Position numbers and translations under genes: made by a program. Below are positions 1 to 7,988 of a DNA stretch of 46,986 nucleotides, in pieces; positions within the stretch are counted from its first letter, which is position 1, and the number at the start of each line of letters is the position of its first letter. The notes below the pieces were generated by a model. It made no database searches. It was not told where the DNA came from and was given only the letters and a program-made list of their open reading frames with translations. The DNA comes from Bacteroidales bacterium UBA4788 (GTDB lineage Bacteria; Bacteroidota; Bacteroidia; Bacteroidales; VadinHA17), in assembly GCA_002402965.1 (NCBI GenBank), contig DHGW01000048.1, positions 1,239 to 48,224 on the forward strand, written 5' to 3'.

Positions 1-19
1 GCTTTCACCGCTCCTTCGG

Positions 20-50
20 AAAAATAAAAAACCCCGCCTGAGGCGGGGCC
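20..50 (-). terminator. Intrinsic terminator of tRNA-Ser
   Basis: A perfect 7-bp GC stem (ccccgcc/ggcgggg, 3-nt loop) is followed on the minus strand by a T-rich tract. It lies 13 bases past the 3' end of the minus-strand tRNA-Ser and fits a rho-independent terminator for it. Confidence 0.85.
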
Positions 51-62
51 ATTTAAGCTCTG

Positions 63-149
63 CGGAGAGAGAGGGATTCGAACCCCCGGTCCAGTTGCCC
101 GGACAACGGTTTTCGAGACCGCCCCAATCGACCACTCTGGCATCTCTCC
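63..149 (-). tRNA. tRNA-Ser (anticodon CGA)
   Basis: Read on the minus strand this is an 87-nt class II tRNA. The 7-bp acceptor stem pairs GGAGAGA with TCTCTCC and is followed by discriminator G. The D-arm has GCCAGAGTGGTCGA, the anticodon loop is CTCGAAA with anticodon CGA, a long variable arm follows (type II, as in serine tRNAs), and the T-arm carries GGTTCGAATCC. It reads the serine codon UCG. The 3' CCA is not encoded, so it must be added after transcription. A terminator lies just downstream and a TATATTTG element upstream. Confidence 0.95.
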
Positions 150-181
150 GGATTCACTATACCCGCCGGGCATAGCGGCTG

Positions 182-189
182 CAAATATA
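182..189 (-). promoter_or_regulatory. Putative -7 element for tRNA-Ser
   Basis: On the minus strand this reads TATATTTG, matching the Bacteroidota -7 consensus TAnnTTTG. It ends 32 bases upstream of the tRNA 5' end. No TTG lies at the usual 19-21 nt distance, so the call rests on the -7 match and position alone. Confidence 0.4.
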
Positions 190-206
190 ATTCAATTTCT
201 CAAGAC

Positions 207-214
207 TAAATTTG
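207..214 (+). promoter_or_regulatory. Possible -7 element for small transcript
   Basis: TAAATTTG on the plus strand matches TAnnTTTG and lies about 60 bases before the small ORF at 276. There is no TTG at the usual -33 distance, so this is a weak call. Confidence 0.25.
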
Positions 215-275
215 ATCCGCAAGAACTAAAAAGGAATAATGATTGTTACTTCCTCTGTACATTGATAATACGTAA

Positions 276-428
276 ATGAAAAAAATCCTGATCATCGCAT
301 CCCTGACACTCATGAAGATATCCATTCCAGGCTTGAGAAACGGAAACTCTGACATGCTTGGCGGGCAACAGAATAAATTTTTTTTGCGGGGATGTCAACT
401 TTTTGGCTTTTGTTCCGTCTTTATATGA
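276..428 (+). CDS. Possible 50-codon small protein
   Basis: ATG at 276 opens a 50-codon frame. It starts MKKILIIASLTLMK, like the head of a signal peptide, but the rest is polar with no recognisable domain, so it may be a remnant of a secreted-protein gene. It is the only coding candidate in the 398-base stretch between tRNA-Ser and the next gene. A TAAATTTG element lies upstream and a terminator hairpin 40 bases downstream, so the stretch could form a short independent transcript. I do not recognise the protein, and a non-coding RNA is equally possible. Confidence 0.25.
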   Translation: MKKILIIASLTLMKISIPGLRNGNSDMLGGQQNKFFLRGCQLFGFCSVFI

Positions 429-469
429 AGAGATTCAATAATCTCCTTTGGTTGGTTTCAGGTAAACAG

Positions 470-500
470 AAAAGAGGCTGCACATTGTGCGGCTTCTTTT
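470..500 (+). terminator. Intrinsic terminator upstream of the mosaic locus
   Basis: A 14-bp stem (two G-T wobbles) with the 3-nt loop att joins aaaagaggctgcac to gtgcggcttctttt; the 3' arm itself ends in a T-run. It can end a plus-strand transcript from the 207-428 region before the ORF at 548. Confidence 0.55.
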
Positions 501-547
501 ATGTTGCAGAATTGAATAATTTTAACCCGGACAAGTAATCCAGTCAA

Positions 548-1171
548 ATGAAAAAACTGGAAATAAAAACCGCCATTCAAATCCTTAAGCCCGCGTGGGA
601 GGTATATGAAGCAATCGTCAACCCTGAACATATGAGCCACTACTTCATTGCCAGTGCAACGGGACGCCTGGAGAGTGGCCGGGAAATCTTATGGAGCTTC
701 CCGGAGTTCGACTTTGAGTTCCCGGTACAGGTTGAGAAGACCGACCCGGTCAGTAGCGATGAGATTGCATCAGCACTTGGATCACTTAAGAAACGTGACA
801 GACAGGTGAAGTATTTCCTTCTCAGTAATGTCACCAGGGAGGGAGTGGATAAGGTGCTCAGTTCCATACAGAAGGGCAGGACCTATTGCGTTATAGGATC
901 ATCCGGAGTAGGGAAGTCGACCCTTGTAAACACTCTTCTTCAGCGTGAGATATTGAAAACCGGAGAAATCAGCCACAGCACCAATAAGGGCAGGCATGTC
1001 ACGGAGCACCGCGAGCTGTTCGTGCTGGATAACGGCGGCATAATCATCGACACCCCGGGCAAGAAAGAGCTGGGTCTGACGGATGATGAGGGAGGATTGA
1101 GCACCACCTTCAGGCATATAAATGATCTTGCAGTAAAGTGCAGGTATCCCGACTGCCTTCACTGCTGGTAA
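548..1171 (+). CDS. Mosaic ORF: SRPBCC N-terminus joined to RsgA GTPase core
   Basis: The 207-residue frame joins two unrelated genes. Residues 1 to about 65 match the start of an SRPBCC/AHSA1-like protein (NPEHMSHYFI, then WSFPEFDFEFPVQVE), which normally continues for about 130 residues. From about residue 66 it is the middle of ribosome small-subunit GTPase RsgA: a degraded G4 (EKTD for NKxD), P-loop GSSGVGKST, the KGRHVTEHREL switch region, G3 motif DTPG, then the start of the zinc knuckle (CRYPDCLH). RsgA's N-terminal OB fold and the rest of its zinc domain are missing. The frame then stops inside the following hydrolase gene. RsgA function is unlikely: two of its three domains are absent. 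It is either a recombination remnant or an assembly chimera; the first ATG is the natural SRPBCC start. Confidence 0.7.
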   Translation: MKKLEIKTAIQILKPAWEVYEAIVNPEHMSHYFIASATGRLESGREILWSFPEFDFEFPVQVEKTDPVSSDEIASALGSLKKRDRQVKYFLLSNVTREGVDKVLSSIQKGRTYCVIGSSGVGKSTLVNTLLQREILKTGEISHSTNKGRHVTEHRELFVLDNGGIIIDTPGKKELGLTDDEGGLSTTFRHINDLAVKCRYPDCLHCW

Positions 1172-1653
1172 TTGACATCCAGAATGCTTTCCTGCCAATG
1201 ATCCCGGAAGCTGACAGGGTGACGGCGATGGCCAACATCAGCTACTATATGTCCATCTTCAGACAAAACGGTTTCCCCGTTATTCTTGTTTATCATCACG
1301 GGGAAGAATACGGCGTGAGGCCCGGAACGGATATTTTCGAGTTTCCGGCAACAGTACCGATCGAACCCGATGACCACAAGGTGATTAAGACCTACCCCGA
1401 CGGATTTAACAAGACAGACCTTGACAAGGTGCTAAAGGAGCTTGGCTGCAATACGCTGTTTCTTACCGGTCTGAGTGCGGTCGGTTGCGTTCTTGCCACT
1501 TATGTAGGTTCAATGAATCATGATTACAAAGCATTCCCGGTAAAGGACGCCATCATGAGTCACAACTCAGACTATACCAATAACATTGAGATAATGTTTG
1601 ACTCTGTCGGTCCCGAGGTGGTCAAGCTTGTTCTTGAGAGTGCCGGAAAATGA
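1138..1653 (+). CDS. Isochorismatase-family cysteine hydrolase, 5' end rearranged
   Basis: The protein has the isochorismatase/nicotinamidase alpha-beta fold: LLVIDIQNAFL near the start, HKVIKTYPDGF in the middle and GLSAVGCVLAT after it. The likely catalytic triad Asp13-Lys84-Cys117 is intact (numbering from the GTG at 1138). Family members hydrolyse amides or vinyl ethers; the substrate cannot be told. Homologues start only a few residues before the LLVID strand, so nearly the whole enzyme is kept, but the true start has been replaced: the only start here is a GTG at 1138 inside the RsgA fragment, overlapping it by 34 bases in another frame. Its original promoter and ribosome site are therefore probably lost. 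The protein may be made by translational coupling, or the join may be an artefact. Confidence 0.75.
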   Translation: MQVSRLPSLLVIDIQNAFLPMIPEADRVTAMANISYYMSIFRQNGFPVILVYHHGEEYGVRPGTDIFEFPATVPIEPDDHKVIKTYPDGFNKTDLDKVLKELGCNTLFLTGLSAVGCVLATYVGSMNHDYKAFPVKDAIMSHNSDYTNNIEIMFDSVGPEVVKLVLESAGK

Positions 1654-1692
1654 CGGGAGCTGGTTCGTAAGCCAGCAGGCCGGAGCCTGACG

Positions 1693-1726
1693 GATAAAAA
1701 AAACCGCCCTGAAAATCCAGGGCGGT
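1693..1726 (-). terminator. Intrinsic terminator of the T9SS sorting-domain gene
   Basis: A 9-bp perfect stem (accgccctg/cagggcggt, 6-nt loop) is followed on the minus strand by eight or more T residues. It sits just past the stop codon of the minus-strand gene at 1753-2133. Confidence 0.8.
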
Positions 1727-1752
1727 CAGTGTATAAAAAAAGAACGTGCCGG

Positions 1753-2133
1753 TTATTCCTTTATGAATCTTTTCATTATCGTGGCGCGTGGCGAGATGAA
1801 CCTGATGAAGTAAATCCCCTTCTTCAGCTGTGAAACCTCGAGGGTCACCTGCTCATGAGCATCACACACCTCGTTCAGACATTTGTTGCCGGTGACATCG
1901 AAAATCTCGAGCATGGTGACACCTTCAATATTGTCGACAATCAGTTCGCTTTTGGCCGGGACCGGATAAATTTTGATCTTTTCAGCAAGATTGTGTGCTA
2001 TAGAATCGGAGACGGATGTCTTCGCGTAAGCCGGCCGGCCGGTGCCATTCTGCCCGGAGATACTACCCATTGAGATGAGCAGCAGGCAGCAAGTAATTGA
2101 TGATAAAATAATTCCGGGTAGATGTCTTTTCAT
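1753..2133 (-). CDS. Minimal secreted protein with T9SS type A sorting domain
   Basis: The 126-residue protein has three parts. Residues 1-27 are a Sec signal peptide (hydrophobic core ILSSITCCLLLISMG). Residues 28-52 form a short polar segment. Residues 53-126 are a T9SS C-terminal sorting domain of the Por_Secre_tail type: IKIYPVPAKSELIV, LEIFDVTGNKC, LKKGIYFIRF and a basic end MKRFIKE. Such domains take cargo through the type IX translocon and are normally removed by PorU, which is encoded at 33.6 kb. Cargo proteins usually carry hundreds of residues before this domain; here almost none remain. It could be a secreted peptide, or the tail of a gene whose body was deleted and then joined to a signal peptide. 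It has its own terminator and stands alone. Confidence 0.8.
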   Translation of the reverse strand: MKRHLPGIILSSITCCLLLISMGSISGQNGTGRPAYAKTSVSDSIAHNLAEKIKIYPVPAKSELIVDNIEGVTMLEIFDVTGNKCLNEVCDAHEQVTLEVSQLKKGIYFIRFISPRATIMKRFIKE

Positions 2134-2311
2134 AGGCCGCTGATCATTTGCTTTGTGATGTTAACTTCTGATCGCATCAAATTTAAACGATGCAACAGCA
2201 CTTTATACTCCGTGACAGGTCAAAATGTTTCAAACTTTAACAAGTTATCAACAATAAATTTCCAAATACGAGGTTGTGCGGCATGGAACAGACCTTCACC
2301 AATATTTGTCA

Positions 2312-2342
2312 TTGAGGGAATTGCGAGAAAAAATTAACTTTG
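2312..2342 (+). promoter_or_regulatory. Bacteroidota-type promoter of the Dcp gene
   Basis: TTG at 2312-2314 and TAACTTTG at 2335-2342 are separated by 20 nt, a full match to the Bacteroidota -33/-7 arrangement. Transcription would start near 2347, about 33 bases before the GTG start codon. The rest of the 2134-2379 gap shows no gene. Confidence 0.6.
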
Positions 2343-2379
2343 GAGCCTGAAAAATATTAATCAGTCAAAAACCACTAAC

Positions 2380-4473
2380 GTGAAAAGAGTACTTATCATC
2401 ATGATGGCAGCAGCAATTGCTGCTGTGTCCTGCAGCTCGGAGAAGAAGGCGCCGGGAAATCCCTTCTTTGCGGAATGGAACACCCCTTTCGGTGTCCCTC
2501 CCTTTGACAAGATAGAAAATGAGCATTACCTTCCCGCCATTGATTCGGGCATTGCTCTTGCCAGGCTGCAGATCGCTGAGATCACAGGCAGTGAAGAGGC
2601 TCCCACCTTCATCAACACCATCGCAAAAATGGACCATTCAGAAGAGATACTTACCAGGGTCGCCTATGTCTTTTATTCGCAGACGAGCGCCAACACCAAT
2701 GATACCCTCGAGATGCTCCAGATGGAGATAGCTCCCAAGGTGTCGGCTTTCAGCGACGAGGTGCTGCTCAACGCAGACCTGTTCGGGAGGATCAGGACCG
2801 TATGGGAAAACAGGGATTCCTCGCAGCTTAACGATGAGGAGCTCTTTCTGCTCGACAACCTCTACAAGAGCTTTGTCCGCAACGGTGCATTGCTCAACTC
2901 CGAGGATCAGGAGAAACTGAAGATGCTGAACCAGGAACTCTCCGTACTGACGGTGAAGTTCAGCCAGAACGTGCTTGCCGAGACCAATAAATTCAAGCTC
3001 GTAATTGACAATGAAGCCGATCTGAAAGGATTACCCGAAAGTGTCATAACAACTGCTGCCGCGATGGCAAAGGACGAGGATATGGAAGGCAAATGGGTAT
3101 TCACCACGCAGAAGCCGAGCATGCTCCCCTTTCTGCAGTATGCTGAAAACCGTGACCTTCGTAAAAAGCTCTACGACGCGTACCTGAACCGTGGCAACAA
3201 TGGTGATGAATACGACAACAACAAGATACTTGCTGATATAGTGAGGCTAAGGGCAGAGAGGGCCAAACTCCTGGGTTACAGGACCCATGCCGACATAGTA
3301 CTTGAGACCCGCATGGCAAAGACCCCGGATAATGTGCTCAACCTGTTGAATGATCTTCTTAACAGGGCATTGCCTGTTGCCGGCCGCGAGCGCGATGAGA
3401 TGCAGAAGATTATCTTGGCCGAAGGTGGAAATTTCAAACTCGAGCCTCACGACTGGTGGTATTACGCAGAGAAGCTTCGCAAGAGCAAGTATGACCTTGA
3501 CGACAATGAACTGAGGCCTTACTTTAGCCTCGACAACGTCCGTGACGGTGCGTTTGCCGTTGCAACCAAACTTTATGGCATAACATTCTCCCCCATAAAC
3601 GAAATTCCGCTTCCTCATCCGGATGCGCAAGCCTTTGAGGTGAAGGAAGCTGACGGCAGCCACGTGGGTGTGCTTTATATGGATTTCTACCCGCGTGAGA
3701 GCAAGCGCCAGGGAGCATGGTGCGGAGGTTACCGTGACCACCAGGTGGTTGACGGCAAAGAGATCACCCCGGTTGTCACAATAGTCGGTAACTTCACTCC
3801 GCCGGCAGGGGATAAGCCAGCCCTGCTGAGTATGGATGACGTCCTCACCCTTTTCCATGAGTTCGGACATGGTCTCCAGGGGCTCTTCTCGGAGAATACC
3901 TATTCAACGACAACAGTGGCATGGGACATTGTTGAGCTGCCGTCGCAGATAATGGAGCACTGGGTTACGCAACCCGAGGTGCTTTCAATGTACGCCAGAC
4001 ATTATGAGACAGGTGAGGTTATCCCTCAGGCACTGGTTGAGAAGATCAGGAACAGCAGCTACTTCAATACCGGGTTTGACAACGTGGAGATAATGGCCGC
4101 ATCACTGCTTGACATGGCATACTATTCACTTGAGGCACCTGCAGAGGTTAACCCGCAGCAGTTCGAAAAGGAGACAATGAAGAAAATCGGCATGATCCCC
4201 GAGATCGAACCAAGGTACCGCAGTACCTATTTCCTTCACATGATAGACGGTTATGACGCAGGCTATTATGTTTACACATGGGCTGCAGTGCTTGACAACG
4301 ACGCCTTTGAGGCCTTCAATGAAAAGGGCATCTTTGACCAGGCAACGGCCACATCATTCAGGAAAAACGTGCTGGAAAAGATGGGCACCATGGATGCTGA
4401 ACAGATGTACCTCAACTTCCGTGGCCGCGAGCCAGGGATCGAGCCGCTTCTAAGGAACAGGGGACTGAACTGA
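2380..4473 (+). CDS. dcp: Peptidyl-dipeptidase Dcp, M3 family lipoprotein
   Basis: This 697-residue zinc metallopeptidase of family M3 removes C-terminal dipeptides from peptides. The zinc site is HEFGH at residues 493-497, with the third ligand Glu519 in the DIVELPSQ motif; the 26-residue spacing equals that of E. coli Dcp. The length is normal for the family. The N-terminus (MKRVLIIMMA, then AAVSCSS) is a lipoprotein signal with lipid-bearing Cys18, so the enzyme is probably envelope-anchored, unlike the soluble E. coli protein. The start is GTG; a later Met would lose the basic n-region of the signal. The gene is monocistronic, with its own promoter and terminator. Likely role: breakdown of peptides in the periplasm for nutrition. 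Confidence 0.93.
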   Translation: MKRVLIIMMAAAIAAVSCSSEKKAPGNPFFAEWNTPFGVPPFDKIENEHYLPAIDSGIALARLQIAEITGSEEAPTFINTIAKMDHSEEILTRVAYVFYSQTSANTNDTLEMLQMEIAPKVSAFSDEVLLNADLFGRIRTVWENRDSSQLNDEELFLLDNLYKSFVRNGALLNSEDQEKLKMLNQELSVLTVKFSQNVLAETNKFKLVIDNEADLKGLPESVITTAAAMAKDEDMEGKWVFTTQKPSMLPFLQYAENRDLRKKLYDAYLNRGNNGDEYDNNKILADIVRLRAERAKLLGYRTHADIVLETRMAKTPDNVLNLLNDLLNRALPVAGRERDEMQKIILAEGGNFKLEPHDWWYYAEKLRKSKYDLDDNELRPYFSLDNVRDGAFAVATKLYGITFSPINEIPLPHPDAQAFEVKEADGSHVGVLYMDFYPRESKRQGAWCGGYRDHQVVDGKEITPVVTIVGNFTPPAGDKPALLSMDDVLTLFHEFGHGLQGLFSENTYSTTTVAWDIVELPSQIMEHWVTQPEVLSMYARHYETGEVIPQALVEKIRNSSYFNTGFDNVEIMAASLLDMAYYSLEAPAEVNPQQFEKETMKKIGMIPEIEPRYRSTYFLHMIDGYDAGYYVYTWAAVLDNDAFEAFNEKGIFDQATATSFRKNVLEKMGTMDAEQMYLNFRGREPGIEPLLRNRGLN

Positions 4474-4501
4474 TAACCTGTAGTTGACAGAAGACAACAA
4501 T

Positions 4502-4536
4502 GGCTGCCTCCCCTCAAGGGGGCAGCCTCTTTTTTC
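4502..4536 (+). terminator. Intrinsic terminator of the Dcp gene
   Basis: The stem pairs ggctgcc-cccc with gggggcagcc (one bulge) and is followed by tctttttt. It lies 29 bases after the dcp stop codon and works only in the plus direction. Confidence 0.8.
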
Positions 4537-4614
4537 CCCTGGAGTGTATCCTGTGAAGACGGTGCTGTGCGCTGGCTGTGAGGCAGGCTGAGTGCTGTTG
4601 ATGGGATATTTTCT

Positions 4615-6840
4615 CTAAAGGATTTCCTTCTGATACTGTGAGTTGACGAAGAGGATGGTGCCAACCTCGACGTAACCTCCCAGGGTTGTTTCTCCGTTAT
4701 GCTTAAGCATCTCAGGTCTGAAGCCGGTCATAACGAGTGCAGCAGAAGCTGACCTGTAGTTAATAAAGCTCCTGACGGAACTGCCATGAGTGACCTCTAT
4801 GATCTCAACATTCTTTTCAGTTATGGGCAGGCGGCCTGAACCCATCAGCTCTGCCAGCTCGCGCCGTGTATCCTCAAACTGGCCTGGTTTGCAGGTGCTG
4901 AAAACCCTGATCGACGATTTCTTCCAGTCGGGGTGACCGGAGATTATGAAACTCAGCAGAATAAGGAGGCTGGCGTTTTCCGGCTCATTGAAGTCGATCC
5001 ACACGTGTATTCCCTTGCTGTAAGTCATCTCCTTGCCGGCGGATGCGAGCAGGCAGATGTCGAAATTGCCCGCCTTGATCAGCCGTATATTCTCTATGAT
5101 CTCTCCCAGGTTCTCAGGGTTATCCTTGTCGTACTCAAAGACAACCATATTATTCTCCATTCCCGAGATTCCCGGAACCTGGATGGCCTGGACTATGGCC
5201 GAGGTGTACGAGGGTGATATTATTGTATCCACATAGACGTGGTTATGCGAGGTTTCATAAAGCTCAATCAGTTTTGCCAGCTCTTCTGCAGCCTGTTTGC
5301 TGGTTGCCCTGGAGTAGTACCCGTCTATCCTGTGCAGGTACGTGCTGAAGCCGTAGCTGTATGACAACCAGTTCAGCAGTCTGAAAGCCCTTTCCCTCCT
5401 GAAAGAGTCCTTTGAGATGCAGATTACCCCGGGCCTCCACTCTTTTTCCTTGCGTCTGTTTTCTGAATTCTGAAGGTAGACCTGCAGGTTTCGGCTGATC
5501 TGGAAGAGGGTGTTGGCGAAGAGCGACTCAAGTCCTTTCCTGTTTTTATGGTAATGGTTTATATATGAGTATATCAGGACAATCAGTAACGATGCGGTCA
5601 GGGCATAGAGGGTATTGATCCTGAACATCACAATGACTGCTACGACGAAGCCAATAAGAGACAGGTACCATCTCGATTTGAATGATGGTCTGTATGAGGG
5701 TGATGAGCCGAAGTGATTCAGGAACGAGATGAGGCAGAGGGAGCCGTAGGTGACAAGGAAGAACATGGAGATTATTTCCGCCACGGAGTTCACATTTCCA
5801 AGAGCCACAAAGATGAATGCGATCACCAGAGTAACCAGGGTGGCATTTACCGGTTCGCCGTCGTTGCTCCTGGCGGCGGCAAGCCACCTGTTGAGCCTCA
5901 TCGACGGGAAGGAGGCATCGTTTGCCAGGGCCTGCAGGGTGCGCGGGGCAACCAGCACTGAGCCCATGGCGGACGAAAGGGTTGAGGCGGCCAGTCCCAC
6001 AGGCACGATCAGAGCTCCTCCGATAGCAATCTTACCCATTATGAGCTGATTCCCGAGCATCTCTTCCGGCGATGCTGAGATTGCCAGCTTATAGATAACA
6101 AGTGTGTAAATGACCAGTCCGGTTGCGGTAGCCAGAATTGTTCCACGAGGGATTGACCTGGCCGGATTGCGCAGATCGCCCGAAAGACCTACACCGGCTG
6201 TCATGCCGGTGAAAGCCGGGAAGCAGATGGCAAAGACAAGGAAGAAATCGCTCATGTTGCGAATATCCCTCACCGGCAGTTCTCCTGGAGCCAGGCTGCC
6301 GGCAGCAGGCTTACCGAGAAAGAATAGCAGCAGGGTGAGAAAGAGTATTGCAACTACGGCATAAAGTGCCTTCACCCCGGCATTGGAGCCCTTACGCAGA
6401 ATCATCACTCCCAGTACCAATGTCACAGGCATGCTTATCACCTGCCTGGGAAGCACCACGGATAAGCGTTGTGCCACGAAGTTGAAAAAGAATTCGAAGG
6501 CCTCTGTAAATGCGATGATGTAAAATGCAACGCTGATTGCCTGGGAAAGGAAGAGGGCTATTCCGATCGTGGCCCCGATGTTAAGTCCGAATGACCTGGA
6601 GATGATAAAATATTCACCGCCGCCTTCAACCCTCTTGTTGGTGGCGATCTCGGAGATGGCAAGAGCTGTAGGGATGGTCACTGCATGGCCCATGACTATC
6701 AACAGGATGGTGCCCCAGAATCCGAGCGTGCCCACGGCAAATCCGAACCGCAGAAAGAGGATTGCACCAAGGATGGTTGACACTGCCGTAAAATATACCG
6801 GTGCCGTCCCAAACCTTCTTTTTCCTGCAAATGCTCCCAT
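4615..6840 (-). CDS. APC-superfamily transporter of the SLC12-like (cation-chloride cotransporter) type
   Basis: The 741-residue protein has about 12 membrane segments in residues 1-430, beginning GTAPVYFTAVSTILGAILFL and followed by LRFGFAVGTLGF. That opening and the GGGEYFIISRSFG segment in TM3 resemble the SLC12 cation-chloride cotransporter branch of the APC superfamily more than amino acid permeases. The last 300 residues are a soluble cytoplasmic domain (for example GVICISKDSFRRERAFRLLNWL and DWKKSSIRVFSTC), as in SLC12 proteins. Transported ions cannot be read from the sequence; automatic pipelines often name such proteins amino acid permeases. The gene diverges from rlmN across a 108-base gap and is not in an operon. 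It starts at an ATG. Confidence 0.8.
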   Translation of the reverse strand: MGAFAGKRRFGTAPVYFTAVSTILGAILFLRFGFAVGTLGFWGTILLIVMGHAVTIPTALAISEIATNKRVEGGGEYFIISRSFGLNIGATIGIALFLSQAISVAFYIIAFTEAFEFFFNFVAQRLSVVLPRQVISMPVTLVLGVMILRKGSNAGVKALYAVVAILFLTLLLFFLGKPAAGSLAPGELPVRDIRNMSDFFLVFAICFPAFTGMTAGVGLSGDLRNPARSIPRGTILATATGLVIYTLVIYKLAISASPEEMLGNQLIMGKIAIGGALIVPVGLAASTLSSAMGSVLVAPRTLQALANDASFPSMRLNRWLAAARSNDGEPVNATLVTLVIAFIFVALGNVNSVAEIISMFFLVTYGSLCLISFLNHFGSSPSYRPSFKSRWYLSLIGFVVAVIVMFRINTLYALTASLLIVLIYSYINHYHKNRKGLESLFANTLFQISRNLQVYLQNSENRRKEKEWRPGVICISKDSFRRERAFRLLNWLSYSYGFSTYLHRIDGYYSRATSKQAAEELAKLIELYETSHNHVYVDTIISPSYTSAIVQAIQVPGISGMENNMVVFEYDKDNPENLGEIIENIRLIKAGNFDICLLASAGKEMTYSKGIHVWIDFNEPENASLLILLSFIISGHPDWKKSSIRVFSTCKPGQFEDTRRELAELMGSGRLPITEKNVEIIEVTHGSSVRSFINYRSASAALVMTGFRPEMLKHNGETTLGGYVEVGTILFVNSQYQKEIL

Positions 6841-6948
6841 TACAATTATTATAACGAACCGAAGCTGTCAGTATTCTAACATAAAGATGTAAAAAAATGT
6901 GCAAAAGAGGTAATTTAATATCTTTACTGCGGTGAAGAAACCTTCAAT

Positions 6949-7971
6949 ATGACAACAATAGCTGGCTCAGATCTGTCAGATATTGAGGCGCTCCTGGGCA
7001 GTCTGGGCGTTGATGCCGGTTATGCCCGCAGACTGCTCTACTGGATTTACAGGAGGGGGATTAAATCTTTTGATGAAATAAACGACATCCCGGCAAAGGT
7101 TCTCCATATTCTGTCTGAGAATTATGTTACCGGTTTGATTTCCCCCGTTATGTCAGAGGTCTCGGTTGACGGGTCAATCAAGTACCTGTTCTCCGGTTCA
7201 CGAGGCCTGAATCATGAGACTGTATGGCTGCCGGACGGCAAACGCAGCACAGTTTGTGTCTCGGCACAGTCGGGCTGCAGAATGGGTTGCCGTTTCTGTG
7301 CCACAGGGCGGAACGGATGGGGTGGCAACCTGACAGCAGGTGAGATCGTCAACCAGGTCGTCAGCCTTCCGCATGTGGTCACACATATCGTGCTGATGGG
7401 AATGGGTGAGCCGGGCGACAACATCGATGAGGTTCTGAAGGCCTGTCGTATTTTCACTGCGGAGTGGGGCCTGGCGGCAGGAAGGAGCAAGGTGACGGTC
7501 TCCACGGTGGGAGTGACCCCATCGGTAATGCGGCTGCTTGATGAGACAGAGTGCAATATTACACTCAGCCTCCATTCTCCGTTCCCTGAAGAACGGCGCG
7601 AGGTCATCCCTGCCGAAGCACGATGGCCATTTGCAGAGACCCTGGACCTGTTGATGAGATATGAAAACCGCCGGAAAAGGCGCTTTACCGTCGCCTATGT
7701 GATGATAGAGGGCAGGAATGACACCGGCAGGCACCTGGATGAGATGAAGAGGTTACTCTCAGGTACGGCGATAAGAGTAAACCTCCTTCCTTACCATCCT
7801 GTTGCAGGTGATGATGCGCGGAGCTCAGAGAACTCAGTCATGATGAGGTTCAAGCATGAACTGGTGACGTCGGGCATAAGCGCATCGGTGAGAAAGTCAA
7901 GGGGTGGGGATATTTACGCCGCCTGCGGAATGCTGGCTGCAAAAACGGGAAAAAAGCCGGAGATACACTGA
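6949..7971 (+). CDS. rlmN: RlmN-family radical SAM rRNA methyltransferase
   Basis: RlmN methylates C2 of adenosine 2503 in 23S rRNA (and A37 of some tRNAs). The 340-residue protein has an N-terminal helical domain (YARRLLYWIYRRGIKSFDEI), the radical SAM cluster motif Cys110-x3-Cys114-x2-Cys117 (CRMGCRFC), the SAM-binding segment LMGMGEPGDN, and near the end VNLLPYHPV and RKSRGGDIYAACGM with the methyl-carrying Cys326. All catalytic cysteines are present. It is slightly shorter than typical RlmN (about 345-385 residues) and the pattern is somewhat divergent, so a second RlmN/Cfr-like paralogue is possible if the genome holds another copy. The PAS-LuxR gene follows 17 bases downstream. Confidence 0.88.
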   Translation: MTTIAGSDLSDIEALLGSLGVDAGYARRLLYWIYRRGIKSFDEINDIPAKVLHILSENYVTGLISPVMSEVSVDGSIKYLFSGSRGLNHETVWLPDGKRSTVCVSAQSGCRMGCRFCATGRNGWGGNLTAGEIVNQVVSLPHVVTHIVLMGMGEPGDNIDEVLKACRIFTAEWGLAAGRSKVTVSTVGVTPSVMRLLDETECNITLSLHSPFPEERREVIPAEARWPFAETLDLLMRYENRRKRRFTVAYVMIEGRNDTGRHLDEMKRLLSGTAIRVNLLPYHPVAGDDARSSENSVMMRFKHELVTSGISASVRKSRGGDIYAACGMLAAKTGKKPEIH

Positions 7972-7988
7972 ATAATCACGCAACAGAA

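Noticed and set aside
3247..3870. 207-codon open frame antisense to dcp
   Set aside because: It overlaps the conserved M3 peptidase core and has no family pattern.
7198..7734. 178-codon open frame antisense to rlmN
   Set aside because: It mirrors the radical SAM gene and its product is Cys/His-rich without order.
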